Origin: Fictibacillus phosphorivorans
GTDB lineage: Bacteria > Bacillota > Bacilli > Bacillales > Fictibacillaceae
Direction of reading: 5' to 3'
Assembly: GCF_007673525.1 (NCBI RefSeq)
Contig: NZ_VDZU01000004.1
Location: 1 to 57,578 of the forward strand
Length of the DNA stretch: 57,578 bases
The notes beneath the pieces are model-generated. The model made no database searches. It saw nothing but the letters and a program-made list of their open reading frames with translations, and had not been told where the DNA came from. The first letter of the stretch is position 1. Each line of letters begins with the position of its first letter. The translations under genes were made by a program, and so were the position numbers. Positions 42,458 through 50,621 of the stretch are shown here, in pieces.

Positions 42458-43108
42458 ATGGCTATTTCAGAAGCTGAAAAGTTGGCGCGTCTGTTCTTAG
42501 AAGGAAATCATGCTGAGGCATTGCGTTTCATCAAACAGCAGCCAGACCAAAATCGAATGGTTTTGTTTCGAGACCTGTTTACTCCTGCAATGTATATGAT
42601 TGGAGACCTATGGGAGAATAATGAAATTTCCGTCGCTGATGAACATCTAGCAACAGGAGTTTGTGACTTTGTTCTTTCTAGGCTGTTTCAAGTATCAGCA
42701 GATGAAGCAACAAATAAAAAGAAAGCTATGTTTTTATGTCTGCAGGGAGAACAGCATTATCTCGGTATCAAGATGATCAATAGTCTTTTTGATGAAAAAG
42801 GCTGGGAAACAAAATATTATGGAGCAAGTCTTCCGTTAGAATATGCATTGAAATCAGCACTGCAATGGAAGCCTGAAGTCATCGGGTTATCCGTTTCCAT
42901 CGTTTATAATCTACCGGTGCTAAAAAATTATGTGCGTGCACTCGCAGCATTGCCGAATAAACCTGATATTTTAGTAGGCGGAAGACTAACTGAAAAATAC
43001 GATCTAGAACCATATGTAAATAAGCAAGGAATCATTATCAAAAATCTCCAACAGGTAGAAAAGTGGCTGGATGAATATACCGAAGAGAGGATTAACGTCT
43101 ACAAATGA
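42458..43108 (+). CDS. Cobalamin-binding light-sensor domain protein (CarH-type, no DNA-binding domain)
   Basis: 216 residues. A four-helix cap (residues 1-80) contains W52-x9-E62-H63 (WENNEISVADEH), the motif that packs on adenosylcobalamin in CarH photoreceptors. A Rossmann B12 domain follows with E98-x-H100-x2-G103 (GEQHYLG), the lower-ligand histidine. There is no MerR domain, so it cannot bind DNA in the CarH way. AAAGGAGAGG precedes the ATG. Its stop overlaps the start of a PAS/STAS gene (ATGA), suggesting that it passes a light or B12 signal to that protein. Confidence 0.85.
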   Translation: MAISEAEKLARLFLEGNHAEALRFIKQQPDQNRMVLFRDLFTPAMYMIGDLWENNEISVADEHLATGVCDFVLSRLFQVSADEATNKKKAMFLCLQGEQHYLGIKMINSLFDEKGWETKYYGASLPLEYALKSALQWKPEVIGLSVSIVYNLPVLKNYVRALAALPNKPDILVGGRLTEKYDLEPYVNKQGIIIKNLQQVEKWLDEYTEERINVYK

Positions 43109-43875
43109 GCAGTGTCCTACCCGTACCATACGTAAAGATAGATAAACAAGGAGTTATTCTTAATAGATCCGCAAAAGCCATTGAGTTGTTGGACTTGCAG
43201 ACTGAAACGATTCGGGACTGCTTTGACGAAGAAAGTCATAACAAATTAATGAAGTATATGATGCCTTTTGAAGGAGAAAAAACGTTTGAAGCAAATATAA
43301 AGGCGAGGAATCACCCTTTCTTGCTTTGTGATATATCTGTTTGTTGGGAAGGGGAATTTGCTCACGTTGTTTTTATCCCAATTGGAAAGCATGTTCAGGG
43401 GCTTGAAGATAAGCTTTTAGAACTTAGGCTGCGACTATCTTCTACAGATTTTGAACTGTTTGAGAAGAAGGAAGCGTTAGAAGATGCGATGAAACGGCTT
43501 GATGAATTGTCTGGACCGTTCATACCGATCTCTGAAAAGATGGCGTTTGTTCCTCTGTTTGGGGATGTGAACGAGAGCAAGATGATTACTGTTACAGGGA
43601 ACGCTCTTAAAGCGGCGTACGAAGGGCAATTTGAAGAAATCTTCTTTGATCTCTCTGCTACAGGAGAAATTGATGAAGGTGGCGTTCAGAAGTTAAGCGA
43701 ACTGTTCCGCATGCTTCAATATATGAACGGAAAACCCGTAAAAATTATCGGCGTAAAGCCGAAGCATGCTAGGCAGCTGACTGCACTAGACGTGGATTGG
43801 CCCGTCTATTTTGAAACTTCATTAAAAGATGTATTGATCGAGCATCTTCAAATAGGGAAAGCACCTCAAGTGTGA
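43105..43875 (+). CDS. PAS-like/STAS protein, stressosome-type
   Basis: 256 residues: a PAS-like N-terminal domain (about 1-93), a coiled coil (95-135) and an RsbR-like STAS domain (140-250). The STAS part aligns without gaps to RsbR (LSGPFIPISEKMAFVPLFGDV versus [21 protein letters not shown]). Both RsbT phosphorylation sites of RsbRA, Thr171 and Thr205, are Glu here (Glu157 and Glu191). It overlaps the B12-sensor gene by 4 bp. It is likely a stressosome-type partner that cannot be phosphorylated at those positions. Confidence 0.82.
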   Translation: MSSVLPVPYVKIDKQGVILNRSAKAIELLDLQTETIRDCFDEESHNKLMKYMMPFEGEKTFEANIKARNHPFLLCDISVCWEGEFAHVVFIPIGKHVQGLEDKLLELRLRLSSTDFELFEKKEALEDAMKRLDELSGPFIPISEKMAFVPLFGDVNESKMITVTGNALKAAYEGQFEEIFFDLSATGEIDEGGVQKLSELFRMLQYMNGKPVKIIGVKPKHARQLTALDVDWPVYFETSLKDVLIEHLQIGKAPQV

Positions 43876-43890
43876 TGAGGTGCTTTTTGT
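43859..43890. terminator. Terminator between the STAS operon and the rhomboid gene
   Basis: Stem AAGCACCTCA/TGAGGTGCTT with loop AGTGTGA-type sequence, then TTTGTTTT. It separates convergent genes. Confidence 0.88.
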
Positions 43891-43891
43891 T

Positions 43892-44497
43892 TTACCATCG
43901 TTTTTTCCTGCGATGAAGGGAAGCAAAAATGATTGGTGCAAGAGCCGCTCCACCGATCAATCCGAACAGGTGACCCATCACGTTGATTCTTGCATTCATG
44001 AACGTGGTTACTAGACTGATTCCTAACACAACAAGAAGAATCTGTGTGTTGGCTTGGTCGATATATTGACGATGGTTATAAAGCATATAAACGTAGATCC
44101 CGAACAAACCGAAAATAGCTCCTGAGGCACCAATATGTGCGTAAGAAAGTGGCAGCAAGAGTAACGTAGCAATATTTGCGATCAAACCAGCACCAAGATA
44201 CCCGATAATAAATCTTACTTTCCCAAGGATTCCTTCGAGCGCAGGACCGAACAAGACAAGCGAGAACGAGTTGAAGATCAGATGACCTGCAGCCTCATGT
44301 GTAACAATGGGGGTAAACAAACGCCAGTACTCTCCAGCGGTGATGTAATAATTAGACCCGACCATAAAATGATACAAAGAGGTAGAAAAAGGGGTAAAAT
44401 TAATAAGAAGAAAAACGATAATGTGTGCAGCTACTAAAAAAGTAACAACAGGATAACGCCTAATAAAGGTCTGAAAGCTTTCATCTCTTATAAACAT
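43892..44497 (-). CDS. Rhomboid intramembrane serine protease (YdcA-like)
   Basis: 201 residues with six membrane helices. The catalytic serine is in GASGAIFG and the catalytic histidine in MGHLFGLIGG; the HEAAGHLIFNSFSLVLFG segment carries the family HxxxN-type loop. Rhomboids cut membrane proteins. Its place upstream of acpS-ydcC-alr, on the opposite strand, corresponds to ydcA of B. subtilis. The ATG follows AAAAAAGGGTGATC on the minus strand. Confidence 0.9.
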   Translation of the reverse strand: MFIRDESFQTFIRRYPVVTFLVAAHIIVFLLINFTPFSTSLYHFMVGSNYYITAGEYWRLFTPIVTHEAAGHLIFNSFSLVLFGPALEGILGKVRFIIGYLGAGLIANIATLLLLPLSYAHIGASGAIFGLFGIYVYMLYNHRQYIDQANTQILLVVLGISLVTTFMNARINVMGHLFGLIGGAALAPIIFASLHRRKKRW

Positions 44498-44557
44498 GGA
44501 AATAGATCACCCTTTTTTTATAAAGTATAGGCTGTTTTTTCTTTCTCTTCGTTGAAT

Positions 44558-44757
44558 GTTGATTGGAGTGGAAGGTGCGTGCCTACCACTTAAAGCAACT
44601 TCTCGCAAGGCATGCGACGAGGAAGCTAACTGCGGTAGCATTAACTTTTAGACGCAGTACTTCTTTGAAGCGTTCAGGTGAGACCCTTAAGGGCGCAAAG
44701 TGGCAAGGGGCTCACCGCCTGCCCCGCGGAAAGCGAAGCACTGAAGCGGAAATCAAC
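44558..44757 (+). repeat. Intergenic GTTGATT-type repeat, copy C
   Basis: About 200 bp between the rhomboid gene and acpS. It begins GTTGATTGGAGTGGAAGGTG and ends GAAGCGGAAATCAAC. It shares GGCATGCGACGAGGAAGCT, TTAACTTTTAGACGCAG and GGGGCTCACCGC segments with the copy at 53970, and its end part with 10375. The terminal GTTGATT and AATCAAC are inverted. The open frame at 44563-44823 crosses it and is not a gene. Confidence 0.88.
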
Positions 44758-44880
44758 TTCATACAAGAGCAACAAAGTTACAAAACAGCCAAATTTTCAA
44801 AACATACTATACATCTACCTTAAGTTTACCATGTGTTGGTAGATAGGGCGAAAGATATAGCTGTAAAGGAGTTTTTATAA

Positions 44881-45240
44881 ATGATTGTAGGAACAGGCAT
44901 CGATATGATCGAGCTAAAACGAATCAAACAGGTTGTTTCTCACCAGCCTCGATTTTTGGAGCGGGTGTTAACACCGTTCGAACAAAAAAGATTTTCTTCT
45001 TTAAACGGCAACAGAAGATTTGAATATCTTGCAGGGCGTTTTGCCGCAAAAGAAGCAATGGCCAAAGCTCTCGGTGTTGGAATCGGCGCTGAACTTTCAT
45101 GGCAGGACATGGAGATTAAATCAGATGAAAAGGGTAAACCGTTTCTTACTTCCCCTTATCCATATTTATGTCATCTTTCTATCTCTCATACGAAAGAATA
45201 CGCGATCGCACAAGTGGTTTTAGAAAGCTCGTCAAGCTAG
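44881..45240 (+). CDS. acpS: Holo-[acyl-carrier-protein] synthase AcpS
   Basis: 119 residues; transfers the 4'-phosphopantetheine arm from CoA to apo-ACP for fatty-acid synthesis. The metal-binding motifs GTGIDMIE at the start (Asp8) and RFAAKEAMAKALG (Glu58) are complete; ISHT at the C-terminus is the CoA-contacting loop. AAAGGAG precedes the ATG. It is the first gene after the rhomboid and repeat element, and alr follows after ydcC, as in B. subtilis. Confidence 0.97.
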   Translation: MIVGTGIDMIELKRIKQVVSHQPRFLERVLTPFEQKRFSSLNGNRRFEYLAGRFAAKEAMAKALGVGIGAELSWQDMEIKSDEKGKPFLTSPYPYLCHLSISHTKEYAIAQVVLESSSS

Positions 45241-45366
45241 TCTGCATATTGTCCAGGGTTGTCTCATATATTGTAATGCGGTAGAAGGGGTAGTCCTTTG
45301 CAAGGTGCAGAGAGTTGGTCCCCCTTCAATGTCGAAATTACTTTGGGACAAAGGGGATGGCAAAAA

Positions 45367-46374
45367 ATGAAGAAAACACTGTCAATGATGTTGACGGCGT
45401 TCATGATCGTGTTGGTTCTGTCAGCTTGTGGTGCACAAAGCCAGAACGATGTTTTGGATTCGTTAGAAGAAAGAATGGAATCCATGACAGGTTACAAAGC
45501 GGAAGCCAAGATGACATTGAGCACAGGAGAAAAGCCACTGACTTATGATTTAGAAATTTGGCATAAGAAGCCGGATTTTTACCGAGTCAGCTTAAAAAAT
45601 GCTGAAAAAGATCAAAGCCAGATGATACTGCGTAACAAAGATGGAGTTTTCGTTCTTACGCCAGCTCTAAATAAAAGTTTCCGTTTCCAAAGCGACTGGC
45701 CAGAAAACAACAGCCAAGTTTATTTATTCCAATCTCTCATCTCGGACATTTTAAATGATACGGACAGAGGGTTTAAATCAAAAGAGAAAAGCTATGTCTT
45801 CCATACAAAAACAAATTATCAAAACAAAAACCTCTATCAGCAAGAGATCACATTAAACAAAGATCTTGATCCGCAACAAGTGCGAATTATGGATCAAGAC
45901 CAAAAAGAGCTAGTCAGGCTGGATTTCTCAAAGGTTAAGTTCAATGCAAAATTTGATAAGAACTCTTTCGATATGGAGTCGAACATGAGCAGTGCTCAAT
46001 TTGAGGTTCCTACGTTCTCAGGTGCTGGAGAAGAGTTCGAAGTGCTGTATCCGACTTATACAGCGAACTTAAACATCGTAAATGAAAGAGAAGTGGCACA
46101 AGGCGCAGATGACTCCAAAGTAGTATTGAACTATGCGGACGAAGATAAATCATTTACATTGATGCAGCAGAAGAACACAGCTGTAGAAACAGCTTCACGC
46201 CTAACGATGTCGAGTGGAGAACCAGTTGATCTGGGCTTTACCGTTGGGGCGATGACGGATCAATCGATCACATGGAATTTTAACGGTGTAGATTACTTGC
46301 TCGTCTCCAATAATCTTGGTCAGGATGAGTTGATGGCGATTGCACGCTCAGTGAGCGGAGAGGCGATTAAATAA
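45367..46374 (+). CDS. ydcC: Outer-leaflet lipoprotein, LolA-like (YdcC)
   Basis: 335 residues. The signal peptide ends in lipobox LSAC (Cys21), so it is a lipoprotein. The mature part has the beta-sheet pattern of the LolA/LppX-type outer membrane carrier fold, and Bacillus YdcC-like proteins are implicated in sporulation. AAAGGGGATGG precedes the ATG at 45367; an upstream in-frame extension to 45298 is not favoured. It lies between acpS and alr. Confidence 0.88.
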   Translation: MKKTLSMMLTAFMIVLVLSACGAQSQNDVLDSLEERMESMTGYKAEAKMTLSTGEKPLTYDLEIWHKKPDFYRVSLKNAEKDQSQMILRNKDGVFVLTPALNKSFRFQSDWPENNSQVYLFQSLISDILNDTDRGFKSKEKSYVFHTKTNYQNKNLYQQEITLNKDLDPQQVRIMDQDQKELVRLDFSKVKFNAKFDKNSFDMESNMSSAQFEVPTFSGAGEEFEVLYPTYTANLNIVNEREVAQGADDSKVVLNYADEDKSFTLMQQKNTAVETASRLTMSSGEPVDLGFTVGAMTDQSITWNFNGVDYLLVSNNLGQDELMAIARSVSGEAIK

Positions 46375-46473
46375 TTTCTACATTATATATAGGTATTGAT
46401 AGAGCAGGCTGGCGAAGACGCTAGCCTGTTTTGTTTTGAAAGCGGGTATGATGGATTTAACACGTCCGTAAAT

Positions 46474-46593
46474 TGTCGAGAATTGTAGACTCGTGGATAA
46501 AATGCCAAAACTTTTGGAATAAGAACGAAAACTCGTGGATAAACACTTAAAACTTTTGGATTGCACACACATATTTATGGATTGAAGCGATAG
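46474..46593. repeat. Degenerate 21-bp repeat array (copy 2)
   Basis: Units begin at 46489, 46510, 46531, 46552 and 46573. They alternate between ACTCGTGGATAAA (units 1 and 3) and ACTTTTGGA (units 2 and 4); the fifth is ATTTATGGATTG. Three of the five units end in AAA. TGTCGA lies at 46474, exactly 15 bases before the first unit, as in the array at 1323. It is in the gap between ydcC and alr. Reading frames over it are artefacts of the period. Confidence 0.8.
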
Positions 46594-46662
46594 GATGCTT
46601 ACATAAATGGCGGTAAGAGGGTAAAATAGAAGGCAGTAATCTAAACTGGGGAGGCCAACATC

Positions 46663-47835
46663 ATGGATAAACATCATTATTATCGAGACACTTGGGCGGA
46701 AATCGACCTAGATAAGATCAGTCAAAATATAAAATCTTTTAAGAGACATCTCCCTGAACAAAAAATTATGGCTGTCGTAAAAGCGAACGGTTACGGTCAT
46801 GGAGCACTTCAAGTGGCAGAAGAGGCTGTGAGATCAGGAGCTGAGTGGCTAGCTGTTGCTATGCTCGATGAAGCATTAGCTTTGCGTAAACAAGGAATCA
46901 CGGCACCGATTTTAGTTATGAACCGTGTACGTCCGGAATATGCTAATCTTGCGGCAGAAAATGAAATAAGCCTTACAGTCTTTCAAAAAGAATGGCTAAT
47001 CGAGGCACAATCGCATGTAAAAGAAACAAAACATCAAATAAAGCTTCATCTGAAGATCGACACCGGTATGGGGCGAGTTGGATTTAAAGAAGAAAGTGAG
47101 CTGCAAGACGTAGCGCACTTCATCAAACAATCTTCTGTTTTTGAAGCAGAAGGGGTGTTTACTCATTTTGCAACAGCCGATGAATGGGAATCAGAACTTT
47201 TTGAGAAACAGAGAAAAAGGTTTATTAAATATATAGACTCGTTGCGAACATGGGGATTGAATCCAACCCTCATCCACAGCGCCAACAGCGCAGCAGCTCT
47301 CAGGAAAGTGAAAGGGCCATTCAATCTTGTTCGCCTCGGAATCAGCATGTACGGGTTGGCGCCATCTAACGAATTAAAACAAGACTTGCCTTTTCCGCTA
47401 GAAGAAGCGTTCAGCCTTCATTCCAGGCTCATTCATGTTAAAAAACTGATGCCTGGGGATACTGTAAGCTATGGAGCTACTTATACAGCAACAGAAGAAG
47501 AGTGGGTAGGTACACTTCCAATCGGCTATGCGGACGGCTGGCAAAGAAGATTTTCTCCAGGAGCCTCAGTGCTTATAAAGGGCGAACGGATGCCGATCAT
47601 CGGCAGGATCTGTATGGATCAATGCATGGTCAGACTTCCAAAGAGATTAGATGTTGGTGAAGTTGCCACTTTAATAGGAAGTCAGGAAGCGGAAAGAATA
47701 GAAATGGATGAGATCGCACGTGTCGCCGAAACGATAAATTATGAAATTCCGTGCCTCATTTCTGCTCGAGTGCCGAGAGTTTATACAAAAAAGGGTCGAA
47801 TTTTAGAAAATATGAATGTAATTCTAAATTTTTAG
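46663..47835 (+). CDS. alr: Alanine racemase
   Basis: 390 residues, PLP-dependent; makes D-alanine for peptidoglycan. Lys40 in VVKANGYGHG binds PLP. The second catalytic base is Tyr in VSYGATYTA (about residue 267), and the carboxylated-lysine/Arg region follows (RICMDQCMVRLP). GGGGAGG precedes the ATG. It lies between ydcC and the ndoAI-ndoA pair, as in B. subtilis. Confidence 0.96.
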   Translation: MDKHHYYRDTWAEIDLDKISQNIKSFKRHLPEQKIMAVVKANGYGHGALQVAEEAVRSGAEWLAVAMLDEALALRKQGITAPILVMNRVRPEYANLAAENEISLTVFQKEWLIEAQSHVKETKHQIKLHLKIDTGMGRVGFKEESELQDVAHFIKQSSVFEAEGVFTHFATADEWESELFEKQRKRFIKYIDSLRTWGLNPTLIHSANSAAALRKVKGPFNLVRLGISMYGLAPSNELKQDLPFPLEEAFSLHSRLIHVKKLMPGDTVSYGATYTATEEEWVGTLPIGYADGWQRRFSPGASVLIKGERMPIIGRICMDQCMVRLPKRLDVGEVATLIGSQEAERIEMDEIARVAETINYEIPCLISARVPRVYTKKGRILENMNVILNF

Positions 47836-47976
47836 CAGAATATTAGAAGGACTATTGAAAATTTTGTAGAATAAATACTTTGAAATCGCTTTGCAAATGG
47901 ATTATTGAAGTGATAAGATTAAATGTGGTTAAAAGGAATTTGATCGTAGTATAGCTTTGCGCTGGAGGTGTATGTT

Positions 47977-48258
47977 GTGTCCGAATTGAACACAAAACGA
48001 ATAGTGATTAGTCTTCCTCAGAAATTACTAAGTGAGGTAGATCGTGTCATAAAGAAAGAGAATTTGGACCGCAGCGAATTTATCCATCAAGCTACTGAGA
48101 TGTTTCTTCGTGAGCGGAAGAATAAGCGTCAGTTTCGTGATGAGATGAAACAGGGTTACATGGAAATGGCTAAGATCAATCTAACGATTGCTTCAGAAGC
48201 ATTTATGTTAGAGGAGGAAGCCGATCATACCTTGGACCGCTTAGTTAGCGGGGTGTAG
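47977..48258 (+). CDS. ndoAI: Antitoxin EndoAI (MazE/RHH type)
   Basis: 93 residues. A ribbon-helix-helix N-terminus (TKRIVISLPQKLLSEVDRVIKKENLDRSEFIHQAT) binds its operator and a C-terminal tail (GYMEMAKINLTIASEAF) neutralises the toxin. It aligns closely to B. subtilis EndoAI. The GTG at 47977 is chosen because GGAGG lies eight bases before it. It is three bases upstream of the ndoA toxin gene, so the two are co-translated. Confidence 0.93.
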   Translation: MSELNTKRIVISLPQKLLSEVDRVIKKENLDRSEFIHQATEMFLRERKNKRQFRDEMKQGYMEMAKINLTIASEAFMLEEEADHTLDRLVSGV

Positions 48259-48261
48259 TCC

Positions 48262-48612
48262 TTGATAGTCAAACGCGGAGACGTTTACTTTGCAGATCTT
48301 TCACCGGTAGTTGGATCAGAACAGGGTGGGATTCGGCCTGTACTGATCATTCAGAATGATATCGGGAACCGTTTTAGCCCAACTGTTATCGTAGCAGCAA
48401 TCACAGCTCAAATACAGAAAGCAAAACTTCCAACACATGTTGAAATAGATTCGAAAAAATACGGCTTTGAACGGGATTCAGTTATTTTGCTTGAACAGAT
48501 CAGAACGATTGACAAGCAAAGATTAACAGATAAAATAACACAACTGGATGAAGACATGATGCGCAGGGTAGACGACGCATTGCAGATCAGTACTGGTCTG
48601 GTTGATTTTTAA
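48262..48612 (+). CDS. ndoA: mRNA interferase EndoA (MazF toxin)
   Basis: 116 residues; cleaves mRNA at UACAU in Bacillus. The sequence ([54 protein letters not shown]) is nearly the B. subtilis EndoA and includes the Arg and Thr catalytic positions in the RPVLIIQ and FSPT regions. The start is TTG. It forms a toxin-antitoxin pair with ndoAI, located just before the sigB operon as in B. subtilis. Confidence 0.95.
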   Translation: MIVKRGDVYFADLSPVVGSEQGGIRPVLIIQNDIGNRFSPTVIVAAITAQIQKAKLPTHVEIDSKKYGFERDSVILLEQIRTIDKQRLTDKITQLDEDMMRRVDDALQISTGLVDF

Positions 48613-48627
48613 TTTTATAACATCATT

Positions 48628-48667
48628 TAGGAAACTGTCTGACGGGGATGTCTGGCGGTTTTTTATT
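48628..48667 (+). terminator. Terminator after ndoA
   Basis: Stem AAACTGTC/GGCGGTTT with two G-T pairs and a loop TGACGGGGATGTCT, then TTTTATTTTAT. Confidence 0.7.
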
Positions 48668-49000
48668 TTATCAACAGATCTAATAAGGGAAACTGGAAGA
48701 ACAGGTACTGTTTACCTTTCATGCACTAAGGATTCATGAGAGATTTCAGGGTTTGATGTATGGAATTGAGAAGAAATGACTTTTTCAGTTTTAAGTTGCA
48801 TATTGGTTCATCTTGCCACATAACAAGGAACCAACCCCTTATAATGGTAACTAGTATACGAATACTATTTAAATATTTTGTAAAAAATACATGTTTAACA
48901 ATCAGAATCTTGGGTTATATATCCAAAGTTAGTAAAAGAGTAAACATTGCACAATATATTCAGAAGTGAAATAATAGAAATTGAGACTACATGTAGTGGG
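48668..49000. other. Gap before rsbR without recognised genes
   Basis: 330 bp. It has a TATAAT at 48840-48845 whose nearest TTGCCA is 21 bp away, so the promoter of the rsb operon is not clear. An open frame at 48760-48969 has no binding site or similarity to a family and is not called. Confidence 0.45.
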
Positions 49001-49013
49001 GGTGCAAGAAAAA

Positions 49014-49832
49014 TTGGACAACTTGATTGTACAGATGATTAATGAAAATCAAGAAACCCTAAAAAATAATTGGCTTAAGGAAGTTAAGCTTTTTAAAGAA
49101 AAAGAACTTGTTGGAACTACTTTGAAGTTTAGTGAAGAGACGGACCAACAGTTTTTTTCTATGCTAATCAAGCACATTAATTTTCATGATATTTCTAAAG
49201 ACGGAACACTTGATGATTTTTTTGATCAAGTTCTTCATACAGGTTTACCATTAAGTTATTTAACGCAAGGACTACAAGCGGCACGCCGCGTTGTTCTAAA
49301 TCTTTTAGTAGAGACGGAAAACGACAAAGAGAAGGTAGCAGCTGTTTACCGTGAGATCGATCGCTGGTTAGACCCGATTCTAAATCGCGTTGTCGAAAAC
49401 TCCTCTCAAATATGGGAAAGAACTGTTTCCGTTCAAAAGACGGCATTATTAGAGCTTTCTGCTCCATTGATTCCAGTCTTCAAAAATATCAGTGTTATGC
49501 CTCTTATCGGATCGATTGATACGGAACGCGCGAAGCTGATTATGGAAAACCTTTTAAACGGTGTGATCAAATATCGCTCGGAAGTAGTGCTAATCGATAT
49601 TACGGGTGTACCTGTCGTTGATACGATGGTTGCTCATCATATTATTCAAGCAGCGGATGCTGTGCGTCTATTAGGTTCTACGTGTATCCTTGTAGGAATA
49701 CGTCCTGAAATTGCACAGACGATCGTAAGCTTAGGAATCGACCTTAGTTTGTTCCCAACGAAGAGTACGCTTCAAAAGGGTATGGAAAACGCTCTAGAAA
49801 TTACAAATCAGCAGTTAATTAGCAATAAATAG
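49014..49832 (+). CDS. rsbR: Stressosome protein RsbR
   Basis: 272 residues. An N-terminal globin-like sensor domain (1-130) is followed by a STAS domain. The phosphorylation sites are intact: Thr170 in GSIDTERA and Thr204 in VVDTMVAHH, close to B. subtilis Thr171 and Thr205. RsbR and RsbS form the stressosome that traps RsbT. The start is uncertain: TTG at 49014 is spaced ten bases from GTGGGGG, but GTG 49002 or TTG 48981 are possible. Confidence 0.92.
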   Translation: MDNLIVQMINENQETLKNNWLKEVKLFKEKELVGTTLKFSEETDQQFFSMLIKHINFHDISKDGTLDDFFDQVLHTGLPLSYLTQGLQAARRVVLNLLVETENDKEKVAAVYREIDRWLDPILNRVVENSSQIWERTVSVQKTALLELSAPLIPVFKNISVMPLIGSIDTERAKLIMENLLNGVIKYRSEVVLIDITGVPVVDTMVAHHIIQAADAVRLLGSTCILVGIRPEIAQTIVSLGIDLSLFPTKSTLQKGMENALEITNQQLISNK

Positions 49833-49849
49833 GGAGTGAGAGTAAAAAA

Positions 49850-50206
49850 ATGAGAATTCCTATTTTAAAATTGCACGAATATTTATTGATCACCATTCAA
49901 GTTGAAATGGATGATCAGACAGCTCTTCAATTTCAAGAAGACTTGCTTAATAAAATTCACGATACAGGTGCGAAAGGAGTGGTTATTGACCTAACGTCAG
50001 TAGACATGATCGACTCCTTTATAGCTAAAGTTCTTGGAGATGTAGTAAGGATGTCAAAATTAATGGGAGCTCAAGTTGTATTAACAGGAATACAACCAGC
50101 AGTTGCTATTACTCTAATTGACCTTGGAATTTCAATGAGGGAAGTTTCGACAGCACTTGACTTAGAACAGGGGCTTGATAAATTGCGTCTGGAACTGGAG
50201 GGATGA
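49850..50206 (+). CDS. rsbS: Stressosome STAS-domain protein RsbS
   Basis: 118 residues, a single STAS domain. It holds RsbT in the stressosome until RsbT phosphorylates it; the site is Ser56 in [23 protein letters not shown] lies upstream of the ATG. The stop is two bases before the chosen start of rsbT. Confidence 0.96.
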   Translation: MRIPILKLHEYLLITIQVEMDDQTALQFQEDLLNKIHDTGAKGVVIDLTSVDMIDSFIAKVLGDVVRMSKLMGAQVVLTGIQPAVAITLIDLGISMREVSTALDLEQGLDKLRLELEG

Positions 50207-50208
50207 TT

Positions 50209-50610
50209 ATGGACATCCAATCCTGTGTGGAAGTACGCAACGAGTGGGACATCGTAAGTGCCCGTCAACTCGGAAGAAACATGGCTAAAGAGCTCGGTTT
50301 CGGAAACGTTGACCAAGCAAGAATAACAACAGCCATATCTGAACTCGCCCGTAACATCTATCTATACGCTGGACGAGGAAAGATTTGCATCGAACCAATC
50401 GATCAATTAGGAAGAAAAGGACTGCGAATCGTAGCCTTAGATAATGGTCCTGGAATTCGAGAGATCCGAAAAGTTATGGAAGATGGATACACTACTTCTG
50501 GCGGATTAGGAGCTGGATTACCAGGCGTGAAGCGATTAATGGATGAATTCTCAATCGAATCCACTGTAGATGTGGGGACGGAGATATCAGCTACTAAATG
50601 GCTTCGTTAG
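50209..50610 (+). CDS. rsbT: Serine/threonine kinase RsbT
   Basis: 133 residues, the length of B. subtilis RsbT, and nearly the same sequence (DQARITTAISELARNIYLYAG, GLGAGLPGVKRLMDEFS). It is a GHKL-type kinase that phosphorylates RsbR and RsbS, then leaves the stressosome to activate RsbU. The ATG at 50209 is chosen over 50203 because GGAGGG lies six bases before it and abuts 50203. The stop overlaps the start region of rsbU. Confidence 0.96.
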   Translation: MDIQSCVEVRNEWDIVSARQLGRNMAKELGFGNVDQARITTAISELARNIYLYAGRGKICIEPIDQLGRKGLRIVALDNGPGIREIRKVMEDGYTTSGGLGAGLPGVKRLMDEFSIESTVDVGTEISATKWLR

Positions 50611-50621
50611 GAGGAGAGCTC

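Noticed and set aside
44563..44823. 86-codon open frame between the rhomboid gene and acpS
   Set aside because: It lies in the dispersed GTTGATT-type repeat, which is non-coding at its other sites.
48760..48969. 69-codon open frame before rsbR
   Set aside because: No ribosome binding site, AT-rich, and no recognisable protein features.
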